Part shown: positions 1 through 7,514 of the stretch, in pieces
Numbering within the stretch: position 1 is the first letter of the stretch
Layout: every line of letters starts with the position of its first letter
Assembly (NCBI GenBank): GCA_022361135.1
Contig: JAKSBM010000786.1
Span: forward strand, 1 to 9,412
Source of the DNA: Desulfobacterales bacterium
GTDB lineage: Bacteria; Desulfobacterota; Desulfobacteria; Desulfobacterales; Desulfobacteraceae
Direction: 5' to 3'
DNA: 9,412 nt
Notes under the pieces: generated by a model
What the model was told of the DNA's origin: nothing
What the model saw: the letters and a program-made list of their open reading frames with translations, nothing else
The model's database searches: none
Made by a program: the position numbers and the translations under genes

Positions 1-1127
1 GGGGGGGCGGCACCGGCCACCGAGGAACCGGAAGTTCCCTTTTTTGGCGGCAGGTAACGGTCCAGATCCAGGCGGTCCAGCTCCAGGTCAAAGGTCAAAT
101 CCGGTTTTTCAAAGGATTTGGCACGGGCGGAGAATTTCACCAGGGAATCATCCAGGACCAGCTTCCCGTCCCGGACAAAAACTTCACCGGCATTGCCCTT
201 GAAATAGGTATCCAATCCCAATTTCCCCAGCACCGAAGGATCCTGGGTTTCCACGGGGAAATCCCGGCCCAGGGCCTTGACCAGTTTCCGGGGGGAGAAG
301 GGTGCCAAACTGATGCCCGCCTCCAGCCCCACCTCTCCCATGGGATCCAGCAGGGAGCCCATGAGGCTGAGGTCGATTTCACCCAATGCCTTGAGCTTGA
401 GATCCAGGGGGATGTTTTCCCGACCGGGATGGGGCCCCAGGGGGCCGAAACGGCCGGTGAGGGAAAGGGGCTGTCCATCCAACCGGACGGAAAATTCCAG
501 GTCAATGGGCTGGTCCAAACGCACGCCCTTGAGGCTCAGGTTCAATTGGGAGAGTTCCTTTTCCAGGCCTGCACCATGGTCCTTAAAGGAGACCATGCCC
601 TGGATCAGGGCCAATTGGGCAATGTCCAGGTCCTGGATGGGAAGGGTCCCGGGGCCGGGTTCTCTGTTTTCCTGTTCGGTTTTACCCTGGGACGACGGGG
701 ATTTTCCAGTCGGGCTCTTGGCCTGTGGCGGCTCAAGCACCCAATTGGCCCGCCCGTTCTTCAACCGCTCCAGGTAAATCCGGGGGGAATCCAGGCGAAA
801 GGTTTTGATTTCCACCCGCCGCTGGAGCAGGGGCATGACCTTAAGGCGGACTTCAAAGGCATCCACCTGGACCATGTCCTGGGAGGAGAAGCCCTTGGGG
901 TTCCCCAATCTCACATCCGCCAGCCGCACCCCCACCCAGGGAAAAAGGGAGAGGTCGATCTCGCCGCCCAGGGAAAAATCACGTCCGGTTTTTTCCGTGA
1001 CCAGGGATTCAATCCGGGGTTTGTAATCATTGACATCAACAAAGACGGGAATCAGAAGTCCGGCCGCAACCAGCAGCAGAACCAGGGATAGGGTGCCCAT
1101 AAGGCCCCATTTGATCAGCGCTTTCAT
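1..1127 (-). CDS. AsmA family protein, N-terminal part (C-terminus beyond the left edge)
   Basis: The first 375 codons of an AsmA-type protein are present; the rest lies outside the window. AsmA-like proteins are large, inner-membrane-anchored proteins that extend into the periplasm and are linked to outer-membrane biogenesis and lipid transport. Residues 7-30 form one hydrophobic membrane anchor after a short basic N-terminus (MKALIKWG). It is followed by the family's characteristic start: NDYKPRIE (33-40), EKTGRDFSL (45-53), then GEIDLSLFPWVGVRL and LGNPKGF (to residue 80). Residues about 134-162 are a polar, Pro/Gly/Ser-rich linker. Residues 361-375 (GTSGSSVAGAAPP region) look like a second linker starting at the edge. 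The ATG at 1127-1125 is fixed by an AAGGAGGG ribosome site at 1131-1138. It lies 156 nt downstream of tpx on the same strand, with inverted repeats between, so it may have its own promoter. The family call is firm; the exact role is unknown. Confidence 0.88.
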   Translation of the reverse strand, partial: MKALIKWGLMGTLSLVLLLVAAGLLIPVFVDVNDYKPRIESLVTEKTGRDFSLGGEIDLSLFPWVGVRLADVRLGNPKGFSSQDMVQVDAFEVRLKVMPLLQRRVEIKTFRLDSPRIYLERLKNGRANWVLEPPQAKSPTGKSPSSQGKTEQENREPGPGTLPIQDLDIAQLALIQGMVSFKDHGAGLEKELSQLNLSLKGVRLDQPIDLEFSVRLDGQPLSLTGRFGPLGPHPGRENIPLDLKLKALGEIDLSLMGSLLDPMGEVGLEAGISLAPFSPRKLVKALGRDFPVETQDPSVLGKLGLDTYFKGNAGEVFVRDGKLVLDDSLVKFSARAKSFEKPDLTFDLELDRLDLDRYLPPKKGTSGSSVAGAAP

Positions 1128-1163
1128 CGCCCCTCCTTAGCACGCCCGGGATCGCAGCTGGAA

Positions 1164-1193
1164 TAAAACGGACCGTTCCCTTGTCCCGTTTTA
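1164..1193 (-). terminator. Possible intrinsic terminator after tpx
   Basis: An 8-bp inverted repeat (TAAAACGG at 1164-1171, CCGTTTTA at 1186-1193) encloses a 14-nt loop. Read on the minus strand, the second arm ends in CCGTTTTATT, a short T-rich tail. It lies about 90 nt past the tpx stop and before asmA. The stem has only a few GC pairs and the loop is long, so it may be a weak terminator or an operator-like palindrome in the asmA leader. Confidence 0.35.
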
Positions 1194-1229
1194 CGGAATA
1201 TGCCCCCCGGGCTCTGGCAGAAAAGTGCA

Positions 1230-1248
1230 GGCAACACCCGGTGTTGCC
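1230..1248. repeat. Perfect 9-bp inverted repeat between tpx and asmA
   Basis: GGCAACACC and GGTGTTGCC flank a single C, giving a perfect 19-nt palindrome that could fold as an 8-bp stem with a 3-nt loop. It begins 36 nt past the tpx stop codon. On the minus strand it is followed after five bases by TTTT, so it could be a weak transcription terminator or an RNA 3'-end stabilising hairpin. It could equally be a dimeric protein binding site. Confidence 0.45.
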
Positions 1249-1283
1249 CTTCATGGATACCGGACAAGTGTCCGAAGCGTTGT

Positions 1284-1784
1284 CTAGGACAATGCCGCCA
1301 ATGCAGCATCGTAATCCGGCTCGTGGGTGATATCATCCACCAGCTCGGCATGGAGTACGGAGTTGGCCCCGTCCAGAACAATGACGGCCCGGGCGGTGAG
1401 TCCCTTCAGGGGACCGTCGGTGATGAGCACCCCCACGGCCTCGGCAAAGGCGGGATCACGGAACAGGGACCCCGTGGCCACCTGTTCAATGCCCTCGGCC
1501 CCGCAGAACCGCTTGTGGGCAAAGGGAAGGTCGAGGGAGAGGCAAATCACCTGGGTATTATCCAGGGCCGCTGCCTTCTGGTTAAAGGTTCGCACGGACA
1601 CGGCACAGACGTCTGTGTCAATGCTGGGAAAAATGTTCAATACCTTGCGTTGGCCCTGGAACTGGTCCAGGGTCAAATCGGACAGGTCCTGCTGAACTGC
1701 TGTCAGGGAGGAAAGAGTATCACCCTTTGCCGGGAAGTTACCGGCCAGGGAAACGGGATTACCGGCCAATTGAGTGGAAGCCAT
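1284..1784 (-). CDS. tpx: Thiol peroxidase (Tpx-type atypical 2-Cys peroxiredoxin)
   Basis: This 166-residue protein has the usual Tpx length. Tpx reduces hydrogen peroxide and alkyl hydroperoxides and is recycled by thioredoxin; it has no export signal here and should be cytoplasmic. The peroxidatic motif is FPSIDTDVC, with P53, T57 and C60. The resolving cysteine is C94 in RFCGAEG, and the active-site arginine is R132 in [10 protein letters not shown]81 matches the third cysteine of E. coli Tpx. The segments [18 protein letters not shown] and DGPLKGL are family hallmarks. The frame stays open upstream to 1997, but that stretch overlaps the decarboxylase 3' end. The true start at 1784 is set by AAGGAG (1791-1796) with a 6-nt spacer and by the family N-terminus ([10 protein letters not shown]). 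It lies 49 nt downstream of the decarboxylase on the same strand and is probably cotranscribed with it. Confidence 0.96.
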   Translation of the reverse strand: MASTQLAGNPVSLAGNFPAKGDTLSSLTAVQQDLSDLTLDQFQGQRKVLNIFPSIDTDVCAVSVRTFNQKAAALDNTQVICLSLDLPFAHKRFCGAEGIEQVATGSLFRDPAFAEAVGVLITDGPLKGLTARAVIVLDGANSVLHAELVDDITHEPDYDAALAALS

Positions 1785-1806
1785 GGGATTCTCCTTAATT
1801 GCCTTG

Positions 1807-1820
1807 GGGTTTTGAAACCC
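1807..1820. repeat. Small inverted repeat in the decarboxylase-tpx gap
   Basis: GGGTTT and AAACCC are separated by two bases, a short palindrome in the 49-nt gap just before the tpx ribosome site. As RNA it would form a 5-bp hairpin with a 4-nt loop and no T-run. It could be a processing or stabilising hairpin in a shared transcript, or chance. Confidence 0.25.
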
Positions 1821-1833
1821 GACCCGGAACCGA

Positions 1834-3306
1834 TCAGGATGCCCCGTCCCGGGTTTCAGCCTTGATCTCTTGGATCTTTTCTTTGATAATGCCGATGGCG
1901 TCCTCCACCGTGTCAAGATGGGTTCTAAAGGATAAGACGGCCAGGCGCAGCATGACCTGCCCCCGGATCCGCGTGGAAGACATGAACACTCTACCATGAT
2001 TCATTATTTTTTCAACGAGTTTTTCATTGAAATCATTGGCATTTCCATGGTCGGGAACATGGCGAAAAATCACAATGGAAAGATCGGGAAAGGGCCCCAC
2101 TTCCATGCCCTCAACCTTCTGGATTTCCCCGTGGAAATAGCGGGCCAAAAGGATTTTTTCCTCCAGGGCCGCCCGGAAGGGGGCCACACCGGCCAGCTTC
2201 AGGGGCAACCAGAGGCGCATCCCCCGCCAATGGCGGGACAATTCCGGGGAGAGCTCCGCAGGGGAAAGGGTATCCAACCGGGCCAGGGTTTTCTGGTCCT
2301 GCATGTAATTGGCCTGGTATTGGAAGGAACGGTGGAGGTCCATGCCGTCCCGCACCAGGACCACCCCGGTGCCAAAGGGAAGGAAGAGCCCCTTGTGGGG
2401 ATCCACCACCAGGGAATCGGCCTGCCCAATGCCGGCCAACCGCTTCCGCCCCAATTCACAAAGGACAAAGGCCCCGCCGTAGGCGCCGTCCACATGGAAC
2501 CAGATATTTTCCCGGCGGGCAATCCCACCGATCTCTTCCAGGGGGTCCACCGCCCCCGTATCCGTGGTGCCGGCCGATGCCGTCACCAACCAAGGAATCC
2601 GCCCCTGGTCCCGGTCCGACTGGATGAGCTCGGCCAGGGCATTGGGGTTCATGCGAAAATGGTCGTCCACGGGCACCCGGCACATGCAACACTCCCCCAT
2701 GCCCGCGGTGCGCACGGCCTTTTCCACACAATGGTGGGTGTGGTCGGTGAAATAGATCACGGCCCGGTGGTAATCCCGTGCCCGTAAGCCCGCCTTGTCC
2801 CGGGCGGCCACAATGGCGGAAAGGTTGGCAATGGATCCCCCGGAGGTGAGGTCCCCGGCGGCGGTGTCCGGAAATCCCACCCATTCAATGAGCCATTTAA
2901 TGAGCAATTGTTCCATGCGAACGGCCCCGGGGGAGGCGGCATAAATCCCGGCATAGCGGTTGCTCACCCCGGCCAGAAAATCCCCCAGGGCGGCATGGTA
3001 GAGGCCGGAACCGGGAATATAGCCGAAATGTCCGGGGTGGGCCGGATTCAACCCCGCCTCCAGGACCTGGGACTTGAACATGGAAAGGGTGGCGTCCAAT
3101 GCCTGCCCCTCCTCGGTCACCGGGGACTCTGAGATACCGCCGCCCTCGGCATTGTCGGGATAATACATGGGCAGCTCCCCCAGGGGGGTGAGGAATTCCT
3201 CGGCCAGGGCCGTGACCTTCCGGGTCATTTCCCTTCGGGTTTCAGCATCCGGATCCAGGGGGGCGGACAGGGCTTCCAATTCTCTAATGCGTTCCAACGA
3301 CTCCAT
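1834..3306 (-). CDS. Group II PLP-dependent decarboxylase (aromatic-L-amino-acid/glutamate decarboxylase fold)
   Basis: This 490-residue protein is full length for the pyridoxal-dependent decarboxylase family, which removes the alpha-carboxyl group of amino acids such as aromatic amino acids or glutamate. Recognisable elements in order are [10 protein letters not shown] (90-99), TSGGSIANL for phosphate binding (154-162), H191 in the HTHHCVEKA stretch (stacking histidine), [11 protein letters not shown] (244-254), HVDGAYGG with D273 (271-278), and DPHKG with the Schiff-base lysine K305. The [11 protein letters not shown] segment (327-337) sits where the family has its mobile catalytic-loop tyrosine. 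Substrate cannot be read from sequence. The start at 3306 matches the family N-terminus (LERIRELEA), although only a weak AGAAAG ribosome site precedes it. It lies 83 nt downstream of tex and 49 nt upstream of tpx, both on the same strand. An unusual ECCMC cluster occurs at residues 205-209. Confidence 0.93.
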   Translation of the reverse strand: MESLERIRELEALSAPLDPDAETRREMTRKVTALAEEFLTPLGELPMYYPDNAEGGGISESPVTEEGQALDATLSMFKSQVLEAGLNPAHPGHFGYIPGSGLYHAALGDFLAGVSNRYAGIYAASPGAVRMEQLLIKWLIEWVGFPDTAAGDLTSGGSIANLSAIVAARDKAGLRARDYHRAVIYFTDHTHHCVEKAVRTAGMGECCMCRVPVDDHFRMNPNALAELIQSDRDQGRIPWLVTASAGTTDTGAVDPLEEIGGIARRENIWFHVDGAYGGAFVLCELGRKRLAGIGQADSLVVDPHKGLFLPFGTGVVLVRDGMDLHRSFQYQANYMQDQKTLARLDTLSPAELSPELSRHWRGMRLWLPLKLAGVAPFRAALEEKILLARYFHGEIQKVEGMEVGPFPDLSIVIFRHVPDHGNANDFNEKLVEKIMNHGRVFMSSTRIRGQVMLRLAVLSFRTHLDTVEDAIGIIKEKIQEIKAETRDGAS

Positions 3307-3389
3307 GGGATTAACTTTCTCTTTCTCAATTCAATGTTCGGTGTATGGGGCATGGCCGGTAACGGGCCTTGGTCTGCGGCGGCCCTTAT

Positions 3390-5543
3390 TTATTCACCGC
3401 CGTGGGCAACGGCTTTCATGGACAATGAAATCCGACGCCGTTTCAAATCCACCTCCAGCACCCGGACCCGGACCTTCTGCCGGACGGAAACCACAGTGTG
3501 GGGATCCTTGACAAAGGAATTGCTCAACTGACTGATGTGGACCAGGCCGTCCTGGTGGACGCCCACATCCACAAAGGCGCCGAATGCGGTGACATTGGTA
3601 ACGATGCCCGGCAAAACCATCCCCTCCCGGAGATCCTTGATCTCGTGGACGGTATCGTCAAAGGCAAAGACCTCGAATTTTTCCCGGGGATCCAGGCCGG
3701 GACGGGCCAACTCCTTGAGGATGTCCGTGAGGGTGGGCAGGCCCACGGTATCGGTGATATAGGCCTTGGGGTCAATGGCCCCAAGCGCCTGGGAATTCAA
3801 GAGCAGCTCCCCCACGGTGAGGCCCTGGTCCTTGGCCATTTTTTCCACGATGGCATAGGATTCCGGATGGATCCCGCTTTTATCCAGGGGATTTTTTCCC
3901 TGGCGGATGCGCAGGAAACCGGCGGCCTGCTCATAGGCCTTGGGCCCCAGGCGGGGCACCTTGAGAAAGGCCCTGCGGGAGGCAAAGGGGCCGTTTTCAT
4001 TTCGATGTTTCACCATGTTGGCCGCAATGGTGGCATTGAGACCGGAGACCCGTGCCAGCAACTCCCGGGAGGCGGTGTTGGCCTCCACCCCCACCCGGTT
4101 CACACAGGATTTCACCGTGTCATCCAGGGCCCCATTCAATGCCTTCTGATCCACATCGTGCTGGTATTGCCCCACCCCGATGGATTTGGGATCTATCTTC
4201 ACCAACTCGGCCAGGGGATCGATGAGACGGCGACCGATGGAGACAGCCCCGCGGACGGTGATATCCTTGTCCGGAAATTCTTCCCGGGCAATGTCCGAAG
4301 CCGAATAAATGGAGGCCCCACTCTCGTCCGTGGAGATGACCATGACCCCGTCGGGCAGTTTCAATTCCCGGACAAAGGCTTCGGTCTCCCGGCCGGCGGT
4401 GCCATTGCCCACGGCAATGGCCTGGATGCCGTGTTTCCGAACCAGATCCCGGACCCGTTTTCCAGCCGCCTCGGCCCGGCCGGAATGGGGATAGATCACA
4501 TCGTCCATGAGCAATTGCCCCTGTTCATCCAGGCAGACCAGCTTGCAGCCGGTGCGAAATCCCGGGTCCAGGGCCAACACCCGTTTTTCGCCCAGGGGCG
4601 ATGCCAAAAGTAATTCTTCCAGATTCCGGGTGAAAACCGAAATGGCCTCCTGGTCGGCCCGGATCTTGAGTTCCTTGAGACATTCGGTCTCCATGGATTT
4701 GGACAAAAGCCGCTTGTAGCCGTCCCGGATGGCATCCCGGACCAAATCCCGGGCCAGGGGATGGGCCTTGCGGATGAAGAAGCGTTCCACATTGGCCAAT
4801 GCGTCCCCTTCCTCGGGCCGGACATGGAGGGTCAGAATCCCACCGCCGGCCCCCCGGAGCATGGCCAGGATTCGATGGGACGGCGCCTTAAAGGCGGGTT
4901 CTTCCCAATCAAAATAGTCCTTGAATTTGGCCCCTTCTTCATCCTTCCCCTTTTTTAATCTGGACCGTACCATCGCCTTACTATAGAATAGATTTCGTAT
5001 GCTCCCCCTGACCCTGGGATCCTCCGTCACCATTTCCGCCATGATATCTCCGGCCCCGGCAAGGGCCTCTTCCACAGAACTCACGTCCTTATCTCTACCC
5101 ACAAAATCGGCAGCCAAGTCTTGGGGACGGGCCTTTAGATCAATTCCCCGTCCCGGAAAAAGCAAGGCAAATGCCAGGGGTTCCAAGCCCTTTTCCCGGG
5201 CCATGACCGCCCGGGTCCGCCGCTTGGGACGATATTTTTCATAGACGTCCTCCAGGGCAGCCAAGGTGGGGGCATTTTCCACGGCCTGGGCCAGGGATGG
5301 GGTCATGAGTTCCCGTTCCTCCAAGGATTTGCAAATGGATGCCTTCCGGGCAGCCAACTCTTCCAGGGCCGTCATACGGTCCCGGATACCGGCAATGGCA
5401 ACCTCATCCATGGAACCGGTTTTTTCCTTGCGGTACCGGGCAATGAAGGGGATGGTGGCCCCTTCCTTCAGCAGTCCGATGACTGCGCCAACATGTTTTT
5501 CCGGCAGGCCTGTTTCCCTGCCCAGGATCTGGATCATATTCAT
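3390..5543 (-). CDS. tex: Tex, S1-domain RNA-binding transcription accessory protein
   Basis: This 717-residue protein is close to the length of B. subtilis YdcI and a little shorter than Tex of Pseudomonas or E. coli YhgF. Tex is a conserved cytoplasmic nucleic-acid-binding protein implicated in transcription and stress responses. The N-terminal helical region carries the highly conserved GATIPFIARYRKEKTG (28-43) and YEKYRPKRRTRA (101-112). A YqgF/RNase H-like domain starts at RVLALDPGFRTG (321-332) and continues to about 446. IGVGQYQHDVDQ (455-466) precedes the helix-hairpin-helix region (about 495-545). A C-terminal S1 domain spans about 640-710, with GIVTNVTAFGAFVDVG and GLVHISQL. The start aligns with family N-termini, but there is no clear Shine-Dalgarno; a second in-frame ATG lies two codons on, at 5537. 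A promoter-like sequence directly upstream would leave almost no leader. Likely first gene of the tex-decarboxylase-tpx group. Confidence 0.97.
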   Translation of the reverse strand: MNMIQILGRETGLPEKHVGAVIGLLKEGATIPFIARYRKEKTGSMDEVAIAGIRDRMTALEELAARKASICKSLEERELMTPSLAQAVENAPTLAALEDVYEKYRPKRRTRAVMAREKGLEPLAFALLFPGRGIDLKARPQDLAADFVGRDKDVSSVEEALAGAGDIMAEMVTEDPRVRGSIRNLFYSKAMVRSRLKKGKDEEGAKFKDYFDWEEPAFKAPSHRILAMLRGAGGGILTLHVRPEEGDALANVERFFIRKAHPLARDLVRDAIRDGYKRLLSKSMETECLKELKIRADQEAISVFTRNLEELLLASPLGEKRVLALDPGFRTGCKLVCLDEQGQLLMDDVIYPHSGRAEAAGKRVRDLVRKHGIQAIAVGNGTAGRETEAFVRELKLPDGVMVISTDESGASIYSASDIAREEFPDKDITVRGAVSIGRRLIDPLAELVKIDPKSIGVGQYQHDVDQKALNGALDDTVKSCVNRVGVEANTASRELLARVSGLNATIAANMVKHRNENGPFASRRAFLKVPRLGPKAYEQAAGFLRIRQGKNPLDKSGIHPESYAIVEKMAKDQGLTVGELLLNSQALGAIDPKAYITDTVGLPTLTDILKELARPGLDPREKFEVFAFDDTVHEIKDLREGMVLPGIVTNVTAFGAFVDVGVHQDGLVHISQLSNSFVKDPHTVVSVRQKVRVRVLEVDLKRRRISLSMKAVAHGGE

Positions 5544-5549
5544 GTGAAT

Positions 5550-5578
5550 CTAGTAACCAAGGCCCAATCTAATGTCAA
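5550..5578 (-). promoter_or_regulatory. Candidate sigma-70 promoter for tex
   Basis: Reading the minus strand, a perfect TTGACA (5573-5578) is followed by a 17-nt spacer and TACTAG (5550-5555), a poor but placed -10 box. Transcription would start about seven bases further, near 5543, on or beside the tex ATG, which fits the absence of a Shine-Dalgarno. The -35 and spacer are good; the -10 is weak. Confidence 0.4.
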
Positions 5579-5609
5579 TGGAGAGAAAAGATTTGAGTAA
5601 TTTCCCAAA

Positions 5610-5627
5610 CCTTGATCTATGTCAAGG
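5610..5627. promoter_or_regulatory. FNR/DNR/HcpR-type (CRP/FNR family) operator upstream of hcp
   Basis: CCTTGATCTATGTCAAGG is an 18-bp imperfect palindrome with perfect outer half-sites (CCTTGA and TCAAGG). The core TTGAT-N4-GTCAA fits the binding pattern of FNR-like regulators. In many anaerobes a CRP/FNR family regulator, HcpR, controls hcp and binds similar TTGAC/GTCAA-type palindromes; DNR-type NO sensors use related sites. Its centre (5618.5) lies 41.5 bp before the start predicted from the TATAGT box at 5648, the standard position for class II activation. The binding protein is not encoded here, so whether it is HcpR, DNR or FNR is inferred. Confidence 0.72.
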
Positions 5628-5647
5628 ATTGGGTACCACAATGTAGG

Positions 5648-5653
5648 TATAGT
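5648..5653 (+). promoter_or_regulatory. Predicted -10 box of the hcp promoter
   Basis: TATAGT matches the sigma-70 -10 consensus in five of six positions. The expected -35 position (around 5625-5630, AGGATT) is poor and abuts the operator, as is typical of activator-dependent promoters. The predicted start is near 5660, giving a leader of about 51 nt before the hcp ATG. Confidence 0.55.
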
Positions 5654-5710
5654 CAATTCCAATTCAGGGATTGCAATGGACAATCGCCCAACCCATATCA
5701 AGGAGGCACC

Positions 5711-7471
5711 ATGAAGAAAAAAGATCTTACCCGGAGGAATTTCCTCAAGAACTCAACCCTGGCCGTCACCGGAGGCAGTTTACTTCCCACGGTTTTGGGC
5801 AGGGGAACCGCCCTGGCCAAATCAGACAAAAAGACCAAGATGTTCTGCTACCAATGCGAGCAGACCGCCGGCGGCAGGGGCTGTACCCGGGTGGGGATCT
5901 GCGGCAAGACCGCCCAGGTGGCCGCCCTCCAGGATCTTCTGATTCACACCCTCAAGGGCATTTCCATTGCCGCCCATGCCGGCCGCAAGGTCAATATCAG
6001 CGATGCCGAAACCAATCGCTTCACCTGTATGGCCATGTTTTCCACACTCACCAATGTGGAATTCGACCCCTATCGCTTCGAAGACCTGCTCAACGAATCC
6101 ATTGCCCTGAGAGATAAAATGATTGCCCGGGTTAAACAGGCCGGCGGCAGCATTGACAGCGCCAGCGACAGCCTGACCCTGAAGTTGAAACCCTCCCTGG
6201 AAGGCATGGAAAAACAGGCCCGTGACTATGGCCTCTTTTCCGAACCCAATGTGGATCCCGATGTCCGCTCCCTCCAGCATCTTCTTCTCTTCGGCCTCAA
6301 GGGCATGGCCGCCTACACCGACCATGCGGCGGAACACGGCATGGAAGATGAGAAAAACTACGAATTCGTCCACCGGGGACTGGCAGCCCTGGAAAATAAA
6401 AAACTGGGCATCAAGGAATACCTGGGCCTGGTCCTGGAATGCGGGGAACACAACCTGCGGGCCATGGAATTATTGAACATGGGCAACGCCGGTGCCTACG
6501 GCGACCCCGTTCCCACCAAGGTCTCCCTGGGCGCGAAAAAGGGCAAGGCCATCCTGGTTTCCGGCCACGACCTCATCGACCTGGAAGCCGTGCTCAAGGC
6601 CAGTGAAGGCAAGGGCATCTACGTCTACACCCATGGGGAAATGCTGCCCACCCACGGCTATCCCAAACTGAAACAAAAATATCCCCACCTCTACGGCCAC
6701 TACGGCACGGCCTGGCAGAACCAGAAAAAGGAATTTGCCAAGTTCCCCGGGGCCATCCTCATGACCACCAATTGCATCCAGCGGCCCAAACCCGAATATA
6801 AAAAGAACATCTTCACCTCGGGCACCGTGGGATGGCCCGGCGTGGTCCACGTGAACAAAAACAACCTCAAACCCCTCATTGACAAGGCCCTGGAAATGCC
6901 CGGCTACACCAAGGACGTACCCGGCATGGATGTCCTGGTGGGCTTTGGTCATAAAAGTGTCCTGGGCGTGGCCGATAAAATCATCGCCGGCGTCAAGGAC
7001 GGCAGCATCGGCCACTTCTTCCTGGTGGGGGGCTGCGACGGGGTGAAAAAATCCCGGAACTATTACACGGAATTTGTTGAGCAAACCCCGGACAATTCCC
7101 TGGTCCTCACCCTGGCCTGTGGAAAATTCAAATTCTTCAAACACCAGCTCGGGGACATCAACGGCATCCCCAGACTCCTGGATGTGGGCCAATGCAACGA
7201 TGCCTACTCCGCCGTCCAAATTGCCGTGGCCCTGGCCAATGCCTTTGAAACCGATGTGAACAGCCTGCCCCTGTCCTTCATCATTTCATGGTACGAACAA
7301 AAGGCCGTGGCCGTACTTCTCACCCTCCTCCACCTGGGTATCAAGGACATCAAATTGGGGCCCACCCTGCCCGCGTTTGTCAGCCCCAATGTCCTGGACG
7401 TCCTGGTGAAGAACTTCAACATTGCCCCCATTGGTACACCCGAGGGCGATTTGAAACAATGCCTGGCCTAA
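5711..7471 (+). CDS. hcp: Hybrid cluster protein (hydroxylamine/NO reductase type, class I) with a Tat signal peptide
   Basis: This 586-residue protein is a complete class I hybrid cluster protein (prismane protein) with about 40 extra N-terminal residues. Hcp reduces hydroxylamine in vitro and is linked to NO detoxification and protein S-nitrosylation. The N-terminal cluster motif is C46-X2-C49-X8-C58-X5-C64, the class I spacing. Hybrid-cluster ligands, by comparison with the Desulfovibrio protein, are H286 (SGHDL), E310 (THGEMLP), C355 (MTTNC), C442 (GGCDG), C470 (LACGK), C495 (GQCND), E529 (WYEQK) and nearby K531; all are present. Residues 1-36 form a twin-arginine signal: TRRNFLK (7-13), a hydrophobic segment, then an ALA cleavage site (34-36). 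Canonical Hcp begins almost at the first cluster cysteine, so the signal is a clean addition. AAGGAGG (5700-5706) fixes the ATG at 5711; the in-frame upstream extension runs through the operator. No hcr follows; a strong terminator ends the unit. Confidence 0.97.
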   Translation: MKKKDLTRRNFLKNSTLAVTGGSLLPTVLGRGTALAKSDKKTKMFCYQCEQTAGGRGCTRVGICGKTAQVAALQDLLIHTLKGISIAAHAGRKVNISDAETNRFTCMAMFSTLTNVEFDPYRFEDLLNESIALRDKMIARVKQAGGSIDSASDSLTLKLKPSLEGMEKQARDYGLFSEPNVDPDVRSLQHLLLFGLKGMAAYTDHAAEHGMEDEKNYEFVHRGLAALENKKLGIKEYLGLVLECGEHNLRAMELLNMGNAGAYGDPVPTKVSLGAKKGKAILVSGHDLIDLEAVLKASEGKGIYVYTHGEMLPTHGYPKLKQKYPHLYGHYGTAWQNQKKEFAKFPGAILMTTNCIQRPKPEYKKNIFTSGTVGWPGVVHVNKNNLKPLIDKALEMPGYTKDVPGMDVLVGFGHKSVLGVADKIIAGVKDGSIGHFFLVGGCDGVKKSRNYYTEFVEQTPDNSLVLTLACGKFKFFKHQLGDINGIPRLLDVGQCNDAYSAVQIAVALANAFETDVNSLPLSFIISWYEQKAVAVLLTLLHLGIKDIKLGPTLPAFVSPNVLDVLVKNFNIAPIGTPEGDLKQCLA

Positions 7472-7487
7472 CCCGTACATCCCAGCG

Positions 7488-7502
7488 GGTGACATAGTCA
7501 CC
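7488..7502. repeat. Short perfect inverted repeat after hcp
   Basis: GGTGAC and GTCACC flank ATA, a perfect 6-bp stem with a 3-nt loop, 17 nt past the hcp stop and just before the main terminator. There is no T-run, so it is not itself a terminator. It may stabilise the 3' end of the hcp mRNA. Confidence 0.4.
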
Positions 7503-7514
7503 AGGCGCCCACCC

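Noticed and set aside
429..1091. A 220-codon plus-strand frame opposite the AsmA gene.
   Set aside because: The minus-strand frame has a strong ribosome site, a membrane anchor and AsmA motifs, so this is a shadow.
1785..1997. An N-terminal extension of tpx by 71 codons.
   Set aside because: It would overlap the decarboxylase 3' end. The tpx family N-terminus and a strong ribosome site point to the ATG at 1784.
1996..2787. A 263-codon plus-strand frame opposite the decarboxylase.
   Set aside because: The decarboxylase motifs, including the PLP lysine, lie in the opposite strand, and the antisense product resembles nothing known.
3498..4613. A 371-codon open frame on the plus strand opposite tex.
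   Set aside because: tex is fully supported by family motifs along its length. The antisense translation is rich in Gly, His and Pro with no recognisable domain, which is typical of a shadow frame in GC-rich coding DNA.
5612..5710. A longer hcp start, 33 codons upstream, as a leaderless extension.
   Set aside because: It begins inside the FNR-like operator and lies before the predicted transcription start, whereas the ATG at 5711 has an excellent ribosome site and begins a proper Tat signal.
6470..7219. A 249-codon minus-strand frame opposite hcp.
   Set aside because: It covers the hybrid-cluster ligand region of a clear plus-strand gene and has no motif of its own.
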